The translations under genes and the position numbers were made by a program. The notes under the pieces are model-generated. The model made no database searches and was not told where the DNA came from. It saw only the letters and a program-made list of their open reading frames with translations. DNA of 64,000 bases from the NCBI RefSeq assembly GCF_024734075.1, contig NZ_CP102850.1, positions 2,542,001 to 2,606,000 of the forward strand, in the 5' to 3' direction. Every line of letters begins with the position of its first letter. Position 1 is the stretch's first letter. This document shows, in pieces, positions 53,143 through 62,601 of the stretch. Origin of the DNA: Gordonia mangrovi (GTDB lineage Bacteria; Actinomycetota; Actinomycetes; Mycobacteriales; Mycobacteriaceae).

Positions 53143-53883
53143 TCACCGGTGGAGGTGGCCGCCTCCGCTGCCGGTGAGCAGTGCCAGGTCGATGTCCCAC
53201 GCACGATGTCGGAATCGTCGGAGCACCGCGCGGGCGGCGACGACCAGCAGGGTGGTGAGGGCCAGCACCGCGAGATAGAAGGCGATGGCGGTCAGGACCG
53301 ATCCCATCGCGGCCTCGGCCGCGGTCAGCGGGCCGCGGGTGGCCTCGCCCCGCTGATCGACCCAGAGATCGAAGCGCTCGCCGGCGTTGATGCTGCCGTC
53401 GACCACATTGACACTGCCGGTGTGCGGGACCGCGTTGTAGGTCCATCGCGCGGTCACGATCGCGCCGCCGCCGGTTTCGGTGACGATCGCCGACGCGTCG
53501 TCGACGGCAGTGGCCTGGACCGAGTGGATGGTCTGCGCCTGGCGCTCCATCGCAGCGGTCTGCGCCGCGCTGACCTCGTCGTGGACGAGGACCGACAACG
53601 GGATGGCCACCAGGGCCAGCGCGGCGGCCAGGCAGAGCGTCAGGGCCTCGATCCGGTCGGTGCTGCGGACGAGCGGGTTGCGGCTCAGCAGGCGCGCAAT
53701 CGGCCAGCGGCGCGGAGTCAGCACGGAGCGCACCCACCCGCGGTCCGAATTGGTTGCACGACGCACCCAATCATGGTGGCACTGGATTCGGCCGCTGTGC
53801 CAGTCGCCGTCGGTCACCGGGACAAACATCACACACTGACCGCCAGGGTTCACCAGGTCCTTCTCCGAGCGTCTATATGTCAC
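53143..53883 (-). CDS. Rv1733c-like transmembrane protein
   Basis: As drawn the protein has 246 residues. The conserved part matches the mycobacterial Rv1733c family: LLSRNPLVRSTDRIEALTL, one membrane helix, an exported domain with TARWTYNAVPHTGSV and RFDLWVDQRGE, and a second helix near residue 200-225. GTG at 53733, which starts just before the conserved part, or GTG 53766 may be the true start, as the 40-50 preceding residues are not family-like. Function unknown; the M. tuberculosis member is a dormancy (DosR) protein. Confidence 0.75.
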   Translation of the reverse strand: MTYRRSEKDLVNPGGQCVMFVPVTDGDWHSGRIQCHHDWVRRATNSDRGWVRSVLTPRRWPIARLLSRNPLVRSTDRIEALTLCLAAALALVAIPLSVLVHDEVSAAQTAAMERQAQTIHSVQATAVDDASAIVTETGGGAIVTARWTYNAVPHTGSVNVVDGSINAGERFDLWVDQRGEATRGPLTAAEAAMGSVLTAIAFYLAVLALTTLLVVAARAVLRRFRHRAWDIDLALLTGSGGGHLHR

Positions 53884-54370
53884 GAATTGGCGTCAAACAA
53901 GCGCGTCGAGTTGACAAATTGTGTGAAATGAGTCACCCACCCGGCCTGATCGGGAAAATCCTGCTCAGGAGGCAGATGGCCGACATCTGGCGACCCGAGG
54001 TGTTCCCGATTTCAAGCGATTTGCCCGCCGTTCACTTGGACAACTCACAGGTATGTATATCAATCTGTTACCTGTCACGAGGCAGGCGACGGTCTGCCCA
54101 GCACGAGAAAGTCGAATAGCTATGCGGAACCACCCCGCATGCGCAATCCGCGGACTCGTGTTGGCCATCGGGGCCATCACCGCCGCTGTCTGAGCGAGCC
54201 ACGCCAGACGACCCGCTTCGCCCGGGATTGCGCACTGCGCGCGACGACCCACGTCGTCCAGTCACAAGTCAACCCACACAGCGCTGACCCATACCGGGTG
54301 CCTCTGGAGTGCCCCGGAGGTTGTGTGCTGCCGGTCGCCGTGCGGCCGCAACGATCAGGAACCACCTCAC
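53884..54370 (+). promoter_or_regulatory. Long leader region before the transglycosylase gene
   Basis: This 487-base region has no confident gene. It contains an inverted repeat ACAGGTA-N15-TACCTGT (54047-54053 and 54069-54075), and CAGATG-N5-CATCTG (53973-53989) right after an AGGAGG. Two short readings exist: 47 codons from 53976, and 23 codons from 54122 that look like a signal-peptide start. TTGACA occurs at 53911-53916 without a good -10. I do not find the c-di-AMP (ydaO) riboswitch core often seen before related genes. Confidence 0.4.
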
Positions 54371-54991
54371 ATGTCTGTAGTCACCACTTCGCGCCGCCGT
54401 GTCCGCGGCATCGCCCGTGCCCGCAAAAGCCACGCCCTGGGTGCCGCGACGCTCGCCATCGCCGCCGCGGTCACCGCGGGTTCGATGACCGTCGACGAGC
54501 CCGCCCGGGCCGAGCAGCCGATCGCGCAGACCGCGCACACCATCGATCTGGGCGACAGCGCTCAGACGCCTGCAGCGAAGTCCTCGACAACGACACCGGA
54601 ACCGACGGTTGCACCGGCGGCAGCGCCCACCCCGCAGCCGGCGCCGGCGCCGGCGCCGAAACCGGTCTATCCGAACAACCTCGACGGGTGGATTCGCGAG
54701 GCGCTCGACATCATGCGGGCCAACAACATCCCGGGCAGCTACGACGCCATCCACCGCAACATCATGCGTGAGTCGACCGGCAACCCGCAGGCCATCAACC
54801 TGTGGGACTCCAACGCCGCCGCCGGCATCCCGTCCAAGGGGCTGCTGCAGGTGATCGACCCGACCTTCGCCGCCTACCACGTCAAGGGCACCGCGTTCGA
54901 CGTCTGGAACCCGGTCTCCAACATCGTCGCGGCCTGCAACTACGCGGCGCATCGCTACGGCTCGATGGACAACGTCAACTCGGCGTACTGA
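54371..54991 (+). CDS. Secreted transglycosylase (SLT/Rpf-like)
   Basis: A 206-residue exported protein. A basic N-terminus and hydrophobic stretch up to about residue 48 (ending ARAEQ) form a signal peptide, followed by a Thr/Pro/Ala-rich linker (about 65-100). The C-terminal domain (about 105-206) has IMRESTGNPQAINLWDSNAA with the catalytic Glu, and SKGLLQVIDPTFAAYH, typical of actinobacterial SLT-type lytic transglycosylases. It cuts glycan strands outside the cell. Confidence 0.85.
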   Translation: MSVVTTSRRRVRGIARARKSHALGAATLAIAAAVTAGSMTVDEPARAEQPIAQTAHTIDLGDSAQTPAAKSSTTTPEPTVAPAAAPTPQPAPAPAPKPVYPNNLDGWIREALDIMRANNIPGSYDAIHRNIMRESTGNPQAINLWDSNAAAGIPSKGLLQVIDPTFAAYHVKGTAFDVWNPVSNIVAACNYAAHRYGSMDNVNSAY

Positions 54992-55148
54992 GCGGCACCC
55001 TCACCGGTTCACCACCGCGTCTCGGCCACGGAGCGGTAGCCGTATGGGGAGGTGGAAGTGGCCGGCCCGTACGCGGAGTACGCAGCGGTCAACGGCTTCG
55101 TCACCGACCGTGAAAGCGAGATGGGGATGCTCGCGGATCGGTGTGCGC

Positions 55149-57308
55149 TCAGCCGCGCAGCACCACGAGTTCCCGTGTCGCCCGGGTCATCGCGACGTAG
55201 CGGTCGACCGCGCCGGTGAGCCCGCTGCCGAACGCCTCCGGGTTGACCAACACCACCAGATCGAACTCCAACCCCTTCGCCTGTTGTGGGGTCAGCGAGC
55301 GGATGCGGGCGGAGCCGGCATACGCGGGGGCACCGATGACACATGCCGTGCCATCGGGGTTGGCCTCCGACCACTGCGCCACGATCTGATCCAGGTCTGC
55401 GACCGTGCCGGACTGCACCGGAATACCGCTGCTCCGAATCGATGTCGGCACATTGGCGTCGGGTAGCACCGCGCGGATCGCCGGTGCTGCCTCGGCCATG
55501 ATCTCGTCAGGCGTCCGGTAGTTCACCGTCAACGTCGCCTGCCTGACATGACGGAATCCGACGCGGGTCAGTCGCTGAGACCATGATTCGGCAAAACCAT
55601 TGCGCGCCTGGGCGCGGTCGCCGACAACCGTGAAGCTGCGCGACGGACAGCGCGCCAACAGCATCTGCCACTGCGCGTCGGTGAGTTCCTGAGCCTCGTC
55701 GACGATGATGTGGGCGTACGGTCCGGACAGCGGTGCAGCAGCGGCGACTGAGGATCTCCCGGCGTCGTCGAGCACGTCGCGCAGATCGGTGCTCCGAAGC
55801 ATCGACATCAGACCGTCGCCGTCGTCGAAGGCGTTGGACTCCAACAGCTCGTCGACCACTCGGTCCACCCGCTGTGTGTCGGCGCGACGCTCGGCGGTGG
55901 CTCGACGGCGGCGTCGGGAGGCACCTGGATCGCCGAGTCGTCGGCGCGCGGCGTCGAGCAGCGGCAGGTCCGCTTCCGTCCAGGCGTGGATCTCGGTGCG
56001 CTGCAACATCGTGATCTCGTCGCGTCCGAGGTGCGGGGCACACATCCGAAGGTAGGCGGGCACCGACCAGAGATCTCCGACGAGGTCGGTGTACTCCAAC
56101 ATCGGCCACGCCCGGTTCACCACCGCGGCAAGTTCACCGTTCTCCGCCAACGATTTTCGCACCTCGCCCACGGGGACGTCGGCGTCGTGTTTCGCGACGA
56201 TGAGATCCACCAGCGTGTCCCACACCTCGTCGCGCGCCTCGTTGTGCGGCGTGCCGACCTCGGGTGCGCCGAACGCCTCGACCCAATCGGCGTGGGTGAT
56301 CTGCACGTCGGCCCAGTCGGTCTCCACGGTCATCGATGCGGTGGGCGGCGTCTCGTAGAAGCGCACGGCCGGTTCGATGGCGTCGACCATGGCAACCGCC
56401 GCCTTGAGTCGGGCGACCTCTGGATTGGTCTCGGGTACTGCTGCCGCACCTTCGGGCACCAGGTCGCGCAGGGTGACCGTCTGCACACCCTCCTCGCCGA
56501 GGCTCGGCAGCACGTCGGTGATGTAGCCGAGGTATGGCTCGTGCGGGCCCGCCACCAGGACACCGCCCCGGTTGCCGGCCAACCGCGGATCGGTGTAGAG
56601 CAGGTAGGCCGCGCGGTGCAGCGCGACGACGGTCTTGCCCGTGCCGGGTCCGCCGTCGACCACCAGGGCGCCGTGCGAATCCGCACGCACGATTGCATCC
56701 TGGTCGGATGCGATCGTGCTCAGCACATCGCGCATGCGTGGTGAGCGACTCGCCTCGAGGCCTGCGATGAATGCGGAATCGGCATCGAGTGACAGGGAGG
56801 GGTCGGTGGCTGCGTCCGCGGTGAACGCCTCGTCCCAGAAGTCGACGATGCGGCCGCGTCCCCACCGGTACCGGCGTCGGCTGGTCAACCCCATCGGCTG
56901 GGCGGGCGTGGCCGCGAAGAACGGGGCGGCCGCCGGCGTGCGCCAGTCGATCAGGAGTTGTCGACCCGATCTGTCGGTGAGACCGATACGGCCGATGTAG
57001 CGGACCTCGGTGGTGCCGTCCGGTCGGGCGCCGACGATACGGCCGAGGCAGAGGTCGAGGCGGAAGCGGCGCAGGGTGCGCAGGCGTCGGGTCAGTTCGT
57101 GGATCTCGAGGTCGCGCTCGATCGCCTGGGTGCCCTTGCGGCCGGGTGCGGTGCGCAACGTGTCGAGTCGGTCGGTGAGATCGGCGATCAGGGCATCCAG
57201 GCCGGCGGACATCTCCGCGAAATGTCGGGCGTCGGCGCCGATCAGCTCCGGCGCGGTCTTGGTCGGGTGGGCGGTGTCGAAGACGGTACCGGGGGTCAAC
57301 GGCGGCAT
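55149..57308 (-). CDS. helR: HelR: RNA polymerase recycling ATPase (HelD/UvrD-like), rifamycin resistance
   Basis: A superfamily 1 helicase-like protein; 719 residues from ATG 57308 (GGAG upstream). ATG 57446 would add 46 atypical residues. Walker A is GGPGTGKT (about residues 219-226), Walker B VDEAQELTD, plus GDRAQ and a late MTRATREL. The N-terminal coiled coil (about 25-85) would reach into the RNAP channel. HelR proteins bind RNAP, remove rifamycin and recycle stalled polymerase. A rifamycin-associated element lies upstream. Confidence 0.85.
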   Translation of the reverse strand: MPPLTPGTVFDTAHPTKTAPELIGADARHFAEMSAGLDALIADLTDRLDTLRTAPGRKGTQAIERDLEIHELTRRLRTLRRFRLDLCLGRIVGARPDGTTEVRYIGRIGLTDRSGRQLLIDWRTPAAAPFFAATPAQPMGLTSRRRYRWGRGRIVDFWDEAFTADAATDPSLSLDADSAFIAGLEASRSPRMRDVLSTIASDQDAIVRADSHGALVVDGGPGTGKTVVALHRAAYLLYTDPRLAGNRGGVLVAGPHEPYLGYITDVLPSLGEEGVQTVTLRDLVPEGAAAVPETNPEVARLKAAVAMVDAIEPAVRFYETPPTASMTVETDWADVQITHADWVEAFGAPEVGTPHNEARDEVWDTLVDLIVAKHDADVPVGEVRKSLAENGELAAVVNRAWPMLEYTDLVGDLWSVPAYLRMCAPHLGRDEITMLQRTEIHAWTEADLPLLDAARRRLGDPGASRRRRRATAERRADTQRVDRVVDELLESNAFDDGDGLMSMLRSTDLRDVLDDAGRSSVAAAAPLSGPYAHIIVDEAQELTDAQWQMLLARCPSRSFTVVGDRAQARNGFAESWSQRLTRVGFRHVRQATLTVNYRTPDEIMAEAAPAIRAVLPDANVPTSIRSSGIPVQSGTVADLDQIVAQWSEANPDGTACVIGAPAYAGSARIRSLTPQQAKGLEFDLVVLVNPEAFGSGLTGAVDRYVAMTRATRELVVLRG

Positions 57309-57461
57309 GCGTGGCGGCTCCGAGATTCTGGAAGGGCGGTGTGTTGTCGGAGTAGCGGTTTCGGCACGAAACGGCAACACCGGATGGACGGCGATGGACA
57401 GGGGTGCGGTGTCCGCGATACGGGCGGCAGTTCGCGGGACGACCATTGTGCAGCCCGACCC

Positions 57462-57481
57462 GGGTCTTGCGGCAAGGCCCC
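57462..57481 (-). promoter_or_regulatory. Rifamycin-associated element (RAE)
   Basis: GGGTCTTGC (57462-57470) and GGCAAGGCCCC (57471-57481) form the imperfect inverted repeat typical of the RAE, with the core CTTGCGGCAAG perfect. It lies 153 bases upstream of the preferred helR start. On the minus strand TTGCCG within it could be a -35 hexamer, with a CACAAT hexamer about 19 bases downstream. Confidence 0.8.
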
Positions 57482-57548
57482 GTTCCCGCGTTATCCTGAA
57501 GAGGGCAGGGGCGAAAAGTACCGGTGGCGCAGTCGTTGTCGAGTGGTC

Positions 57549-58304
57549 CTACAACGGCGAGGACGCCCACCAACCGGGGACCGGAGTCAGCGGCGGTTGG
57601 GGTGATTGCGTCCGCTCGGCAAGACGCGTCGGGACCTCGGCAGGTACCCCCGCCGCGCAGGCTCGTTCATCGGCGGTGGTGTGCGGGTAGATCGCGGCGA
57701 AGTCGTAGCGGGTCACCCGCCAGTCTCCGAAGACATCGCCATGTGGGGTCCGCGCGGTTCCGCGGATGTTGCTCGGCGGCACGACGCCGCCACGCCGGAA
57801 GTCGATCTCCACCGGCCGCGGGGCGTCCAGCCGCGTCGACCATTCGTCATCTGACATCTTCACCGATCGATAGCCATAGCGGCACAAAACGATCCGTGTC
57901 CAATCGGCTTCATCGACCCGCCGCAGTCCAGTGAAGAAGGCGGTGCCCACACCGGGATGCGCCGCCGAGGTCTCTGCCGGGTACACCTCGATCATCTGGG
58001 CGATGTTCGACGGTGCCGCCTCCTCGAAGCCCCGGTATCCCCACTCCACCGACCGGCCGGCATTGGCCAGTTCGAAGGATTCGACGAAAGCACGCACAAA
58101 CGTACCCTCCTGTCCGGCGACGTCGAAGACGCCGTTTGCCAGCCATCGGAAGGTGACATCGAAGGTGGCGGGAATGTGTTCGGGTGGAGGTGGTGCGGCC
58201 GACGGCGTCGGGTCGTCGGCGGTGCCGGCACATCCGCCCAGCGTGAGGGCGGTGATGGCCGCGGCGAGCAGCGCGAGTGCACGATGGCGGCGGTGTGCTC
58301 GCAT
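57549..58304 (-). CDS. Lipoprotein of unknown function
   Basis: A 251-residue protein with a lipoprotein signal: basic N-terminus, hydrophobic ALLAAAITALTL and lipobox GGC (Cys at about residue 25). The mature domain (about 45-225) is soluble with several Trp and a YRSVKMSDDEW segment; I do not recognise it. It lies upstream of helR on the same strand with 102-240 bases between them, depending on the helR start. Confidence 0.75.
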   Translation of the reverse strand: MRAHRRHRALALLAAAITALTLGGCAGTADDPTPSAAPPPPEHIPATFDVTFRWLANGVFDVAGQEGTFVRAFVESFELANAGRSVEWGYRGFEEAAPSNIAQMIEVYPAETSAAHPGVGTAFFTGLRRVDEADWTRIVLCRYGYRSVKMSDDEWSTRLDAPRPVEIDFRRGGVVPPSNIRGTARTPHGDVFGDWRVTRYDFAAIYPHTTADERACAAGVPAEVPTRLAERTQSPQPPLTPVPGWWASSPL

Positions 58305-58498
58305 CGGCGGTCCATCCCTTCGGGCGGCCCCCCACTCGGCTTGACTGCAGGATAGGCGCCCGACCGGCGGCGACGGCCCGACCTATGGCATCGGATCGGC
58401 CTAGAAAAGGCAACGAAATCGACACGAAGGTCGCCTCCCGTTCTCACCCGGGCGCGCGGATGGTGGGGCTGACCTCGATGCGGTTCCTCGCTGGGTCG

Positions 58499-59776
58499 TC
58501 AGGTGCTCGATGAACGGTTGGGGGAACCTCCCCGTGCGCCCAACGGATCTTCGTCCGGTGGCCGCCCGGACCGGACGCCGCGGGCGGCGTCGGCACGGTC
58601 GGGAAGCCAGATGACGAAAGTGCTGCCGACACTGAGCACGCTGTAGAGGTACAACCGACCCTCATGCGATTCCACGATCTGTCGGGCGATGGTCAGCCCG
58701 AGGCCGGAACCGCGGTGGGCCGTGGGGGAATCCGGGGTGTCGACGCGACGGAATCGTTCGAAGACCCGCTGCTGGTCGGCCTCGGCGATGCCCGGGCCCT
58801 CGTCGCGTACCGCGATCCAGGCCCAGCCGCCGACGCTGCCGGCGGCCACGGTGATCGTCGAGCCCTCCGGGGCCAGGCGTAGTGCATTGCTCAGCAGGTT
58901 CGTCAGGGCGCGGGCCAGCGATTCCGGATCGGCATAGACCATCGGCCCCGGCGAACAGTGACCGGTCAGCTCGAGTGATCGCTCGCGGGCGAGCAGCTGA
59001 TGATCGCCGACGATGTCGTTGACGAAGTCGTGGACGTCGACTCGTTCGTCGGCGAAGGAACCCGAACGCCGCCGGGCGGTGGCGAGCAGGTCATCGAGCA
59101 GTCGACTCATCCGCGCGGTCTGCCGGGACACGATCGCCAGTGCGTCGGCGCGTTCGGCCGGGGTGGCGCGTTCGTCGGCGAGCACCGCCTCGACGTTGGC
59201 CTGGATCACCGCCACCGGATTACGGAGTTCGTGGGAGACGTCGGCGACCAGAGCGCGTTCGGCACGGAACGCGGTGTCCAGGCGATCGAGGAGGTTGTCG
59301 AGCGTGTCGGCCAGGTTGCGGAGTTCATCGTCGGGGCCCGAAGCGTTGATGCGCTGCGAGAGGTCGGTGGCGCGCAGGCGGTTCGCCGTTGAGGTGATGG
59401 CGTCGATCGGCCGGAGCATGCGGCCCGCGACGAACCACCCCACGAGCAGGCTGATCAACGAGATCACCGCCAGCGCGATGAGTGAGTAGTTGCGCAGGAG
59501 GTCGAGCGTCGATTGATTGACGGCCTGCTGCACACTCTCCAGATCCGCGGCCTGGAAGGTCTCGCCGGTCTTGTATTTCAGCGTGCCGTCGGACTTCTGC
59601 ACGAACTTTCCGACGGTGACCGGATCAAGCGGTCGGGCGTCGATGCTGTGCTGCAGGGCCAGATACAGCCCGAGCAGGATGAGTCCGGAGATCGCGAACA
59701 GCCACGCCGAGGTCGTCAACGCCAACCGCACCCGGATCGTATGCAGTGGGCGCAGGGTGCGGTGCAGTCGCGACAC
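58499..59776 (-). CDS. Two-component sensor histidine kinase
   Basis: A 425-residue kinase: membrane helices at about residues 16-40 and 97-118, an external loop of about 55 residues, HAMP (about 119-170), H-box in ALVADVSHELRNPVAVI, N-box NLLSNALRLAPEGS, G1 DEGPGIAEADQQRVFERF and G2 GSGLGLTI. It starts four bases after the regulator's stop, so the pair is co-transcribed. The signal is unknown. Confidence 0.93.
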   Translation of the reverse strand: MSRLHRTLRPLHTIRVRLALTTSAWLFAISGLILLGLYLALQHSIDARPLDPVTVGKFVQKSDGTLKYKTGETFQAADLESVQQAVNQSTLDLLRNYSLIALAVISLISLLVGWFVAGRMLRPIDAITSTANRLRATDLSQRINASGPDDELRNLADTLDNLLDRLDTAFRAERALVADVSHELRNPVAVIQANVEAVLADERATPAERADALAIVSRQTARMSRLLDDLLATARRRSGSFADERVDVHDFVNDIVGDHQLLARERSLELTGHCSPGPMVYADPESLARALTNLLSNALRLAPEGSTITVAAGSVGGWAWIAVRDEGPGIAEADQQRVFERFRRVDTPDSPTAHRGSGLGLTIARQIVESHEGRLYLYSVLSVGSTFVIWLPDRADAARGVRSGRPPDEDPLGARGGSPNRSSST

Positions 59777-59779
59777 GGA

Positions 59780-60493
59780 TCACGAACTCCGTGCCGCCGC
59801 GGAGTCCGCGGCGCGCAGCCGGTACCCGCGGCCGACTGCGGTGTGCAGGACCTGTTCCTCGTCGTCGACGGTGAGTTTGCGGCGCAGGGTGCCGACCGTG
59901 ACGCGGACGGTCTGCGTGAACGGGTCGGTGTGCTCGTCCCACACGTGTTCGAGGAGTTGTTCGGCCGACACCACATGATCGGGACGTGACATGAGGAACC
60001 GCAACACCGCGAACTCTTTGAGGGTGAGATCCACCTCACGGACCCCTCGGTGAACGACCTGCCGCGCGGTGTCCATGGTGATGTCGCCGACCCGCATCGA
60101 CGACGACGCGCCACGCACCTCGCGTCGCAGGACCGCCCGCAGACGGGCGCTGAGCTCGGCGAGCGCAAACGGCTTGACGATGTAGTCGTCGGCGCCGGCA
60201 TCGAGACCCCGCACCCGATCGGGCAGTGTGCCGAGTGCGGTGAGCATCACCACACGCATGTCGCGCCCGGAACGGCACTCGACGCCACCGTCTCGGATGT
60301 CGCGGGCCAGCTCGAGGCCGTCCCCATCGGGCAACGTCACATCGATCAGTGCCACGTCGTACTCGTTGACCGACAGTCGTTCTCGGGCACCGGCGTGGGT
60401 CAGCGCCGCATCGATCGCGTAGCCTTCGCGCTGCAAGGCGATCCGCAGAGCGCTGACCAACCCTTCTTCGTCCTCGACGATCAACACGCGCAT
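59780..60493 (-). CDS. OmpR-family response regulator
   Basis: A 237-residue regulator. The receiver domain has acidic pocket EDEE, phosphorylation Asp51 in DVALIDVTLPDGDG and Lys in DDYIVKPFA. The C-terminal winged helix (about 130-230) has LTLKEFAVLRFLM and QTVRVTVGTLRRKL. Start ATG 60493; the longer reading to 60817 crosses the promoter region and the MoxR start. Divergent from moxR. Confidence 0.93.
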   Translation of the reverse strand: MRVLIVEDEEGLVSALRIALQREGYAIDAALTHAGARERLSVNEYDVALIDVTLPDGDGLELARDIRDGGVECRSGRDMRVVMLTALGTLPDRVRGLDAGADDYIVKPFALAELSARLRAVLRREVRGASSSMRVGDITMDTARQVVHRGVREVDLTLKEFAVLRFLMSRPDHVVSAEQLLEHVWDEHTDPFTQTVRVTVGTLRRKLTVDDEEQVLHTAVGRGYRLRAADSAAARSS

Positions 60494-60534
60494 CCACCCC
60501 AGCGTAGCGTCGCCTATTGCGCTCGGCCACCGCA

Positions 60535-60574
60535 CTTTCGATCTGCTTTCGGTCCTTCTTCCACTGGTTTTCGG
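60535..60574. promoter_or_regulatory. TTTCG direct repeats in the divergent promoter
   Basis: CTTTCG at 60535-60540 and 60547-60552, and TTTTCG at 60569-60574, are spaced 12 and 22 bp apart in the 104-base space between the response regulator and moxR. The near-helical-turn spacing is compatible with OmpR-type direct-repeat binding. Confidence 0.35.
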
Positions 60575-60597
60575 GGTCATCTGATGAGCTTCGGGAC

Positions 60598-61665
60598 ATG
60601 ATGACCGGAGACGACGAACCGCGTTCCGCACCAGCCGGACCCAAACCCTCCGAACACCTGTCGGCCATCTCGCCGACATCCACCGCAGCCACCCTGGAAC
60701 GTGCGCTGTTCGAGATGAAACGGGTGGTGGTCGGCCAGGACGTGATGCTCGAACGCCTGCTGGTCGGTCTGCTGGCGCGCGGACACATCCTGCTCGAGGG
60801 TGTGCCGGGCATCGCAAAGACGCTCGCGGTGCGCACGGTCGCCGACGTCGTCGGCGGGTCGTTCCGGCGGCTGCAGTTCACGCCCGACCTGATGCCCGCC
60901 GACATCGTCGGCACCCGGGTGTGGCGTCCCTCCACCGAATCGTTCGACATCGAACTCGGCCCGGTGTTCGGCAACCTGGTGCTCGCCGACGAGATCAATC
61001 GCGCGCCCGCCAAGGTGCAGTCGGCGCTGCTGGAGGCGATGGCCGAACGTCAGGTCAGCATCGGCGGCTCCACCTTCCGGCTGCCACATCCGTTCCTGGT
61101 GCTGGCGACGCAGAACCCGATCGAAACCGACGGCGTCTATCACCTGCCGGAGGCGCAGCGCGACCGATTCCTGGTGAAGGTGGAGTTGGGCCATCCCAAC
61201 GAGCTGGACGAGATGGAGGTCCTCGTCCGAATGGGGCGCCGGCCACCCGAACCGGCGCAGATCCTGTCGACCGACGATGTGCTCGCGCTCCAGGAGGCGA
61301 GCGACGAGGTGTTCGTCCATCACGCGGTGGCGCACTACATCGTGCGGGTGGTGATGGCCACTCGGCAGCCCGCCGCCTACGGCGTGCCCGTCATCGAACC
61401 GTTGCTCGAGTACGGGGTCAGCCCGCGAGGCTCGCTGGGCCTCCTGGCCGCGTCACGGGCACTTGCGCTGATCCGCGGACGCGACTATGTGCTGCCCGAG
61501 GACGTCCGAGACGTCGCCGGCGACGTCCTGGCGCACCGCCTCGTGCTGACCTTCGACGCCGTCGCCGACGGGGTGGCGCCGCGCTGGATCGTCGAGCAGG
61601 TCCTGGCGGGTGTCGCGGCCCCGCAGATCGTCTCGCGCGACACCCCAGCCGAGGCGGCGTCGTGA
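60598..61665 (+). CDS. MoxR-type AAA+ ATPase
   Basis: A 355-residue AAA+ chaperone-type ATPase. Walker A EGVPGIAKT, Walker B VLADEINRA, sensor LATQNPIETDG and the C-terminal lid (SPRGSLGLLAASRALALIRGRD) are clear. ATG 60598 and 60601 are adjacent alternatives. It is the first gene of moxR-DUF58-VWA, a set that matures metal- or cell-surface-associated protein complexes in other bacteria. Confidence 0.93.
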   Translation: MMTGDDEPRSAPAGPKPSEHLSAISPTSTAATLERALFEMKRVVVGQDVMLERLLVGLLARGHILLEGVPGIAKTLAVRTVADVVGGSFRRLQFTPDLMPADIVGTRVWRPSTESFDIELGPVFGNLVLADEINRAPAKVQSALLEAMAERQVSIGGSTFRLPHPFLVLATQNPIETDGVYHLPEAQRDRFLVKVELGHPNELDEMEVLVRMGRRPPEPAQILSTDDVLALQEASDEVFVHHAVAHYIVRVVMATRQPAAYGVPVIEPLLEYGVSPRGSLGLLAASRALALIRGRDYVLPEDVRDVAGDVLAHRLVLTFDAVADGVAPRWIVEQVLAGVAAPQIVSRDTPAEAAS

Positions 61666-62591
61666 GTGGCAACCCGTTTCGCTCACTCGACCTGGGACTT
61701 CGCCGCCGGCTCGACAGCCTGGTAGCCGGCGACCACGACAGCTCGCGTCTCGGCGCCGGCAGCGAGCCGGAGGAAGTGGTGCGGTACCAACCCGGCGACG
61801 ACGTACGCCGGATCGACTGGAACATCACCGCCCGTTCGGTCGACATGCACGTGTGGCGATCACGCGCCGACAACCAACTCGACACCTGGGTGCTCCTCGA
61901 CCTGAGCCCCAGCATGGCGTTCGGCACGGTGACCGGGGAGAAACGGGACCTGGCCGCGCAGGTGGTGTGGGCCATCGGCGAATTGACCGACGCGCCGGGC
62001 AACCGGATGGGCATCGCGACGCTGTCGGCCGACGGTGTCAGGTGGGGCCGTCCCGAGCGGTCCCGCTTCGCCGCGCATCGATGCGGCCGCGAGATGGCGG
62101 CCGCCGGTGACCGGGAGGGGACGGCGGCGCCGTTGGGGTCCACGATCGACGCGTTCTCCCGCCGCTACCGCCGCACCGGCCTGCGGGTCGTCATCTCCGA
62201 CTTCATCGACCCCGATGGTCATCACGAGGCCCCGTTCGAGTGGCAGCATCCACTTCGTCATCTCGCCGCACGACACGACGTGATCGCGGTCGAGGTGAGC
62301 GATCCGCGCGAACGGGAGCTGCCGAACGTCGGAGCGCTGACCCTCGTCGACCCCGAATCCGGTCGGCAACGCCACATCTGGACCGGCGACCGCCATCTGC
62401 GTGACCGCTACGCGGCTGCCGCAGCGCAGCGTGAGGTCAACGTGCACCGCGCCATCCTCGGCGCCGGCGCCGAACACCTCGACGTCGACACGGGTCGTGA
62501 CTGGATTCGCGACCTGGCCGCTTTCCTCCGCGCTCGCCGCCGTACCTCCCACACCGTCGGGCGTCCCGGACACAACGCCCACATCCGATGA
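61662..62591 (+). CDS. DUF58 protein
   Basis: A 309-residue protein with a VWA-like core. PGDDVRRIDWNITARSVDMHVWRS is the DUF58 signature near residue 40, and LLDLSPSMAFG resembles a MIDAS site. Start GTG 61662 overlaps the moxR stop by four bases. Works together with MoxR in family context; partner unknown. Confidence 0.9.
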   Translation: MSGNPFRSLDLGLRRRLDSLVAGDHDSSRLGAGSEPEEVVRYQPGDDVRRIDWNITARSVDMHVWRSRADNQLDTWVLLDLSPSMAFGTVTGEKRDLAAQVVWAIGELTDAPGNRMGIATLSADGVRWGRPERSRFAAHRCGREMAAAGDREGTAAPLGSTIDAFSRRYRRTGLRVVISDFIDPDGHHEAPFEWQHPLRHLAARHDVIAVEVSDPRERELPNVGALTLVDPESGRQRHIWTGDRHLRDRYAAAAAQREVNVHRAILGAGAEHLDVDTGRDWIRDLAAFLRARRRTSHTVGRPGHNAHIR

Positions 62592-62601
62592 AGGGCGCTG
62601 C

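Noticed and set aside
53976..54119. 47-codon reading after AGGAGG
   Set aside because: Spacing to the ATG is only three bases and the product has no recognisable feature.
54122..54193. 23-codon reading MRNHPACAIRGLVLAIG and on
   Set aside because: It looks like a truncated signal peptide without a ribosome-binding site; too short to call a gene.
53884..54370. c-di-AMP (ydaO) riboswitch before the transglycosylase
   Set aside because: The conserved core sequences of that riboswitch could not be found.
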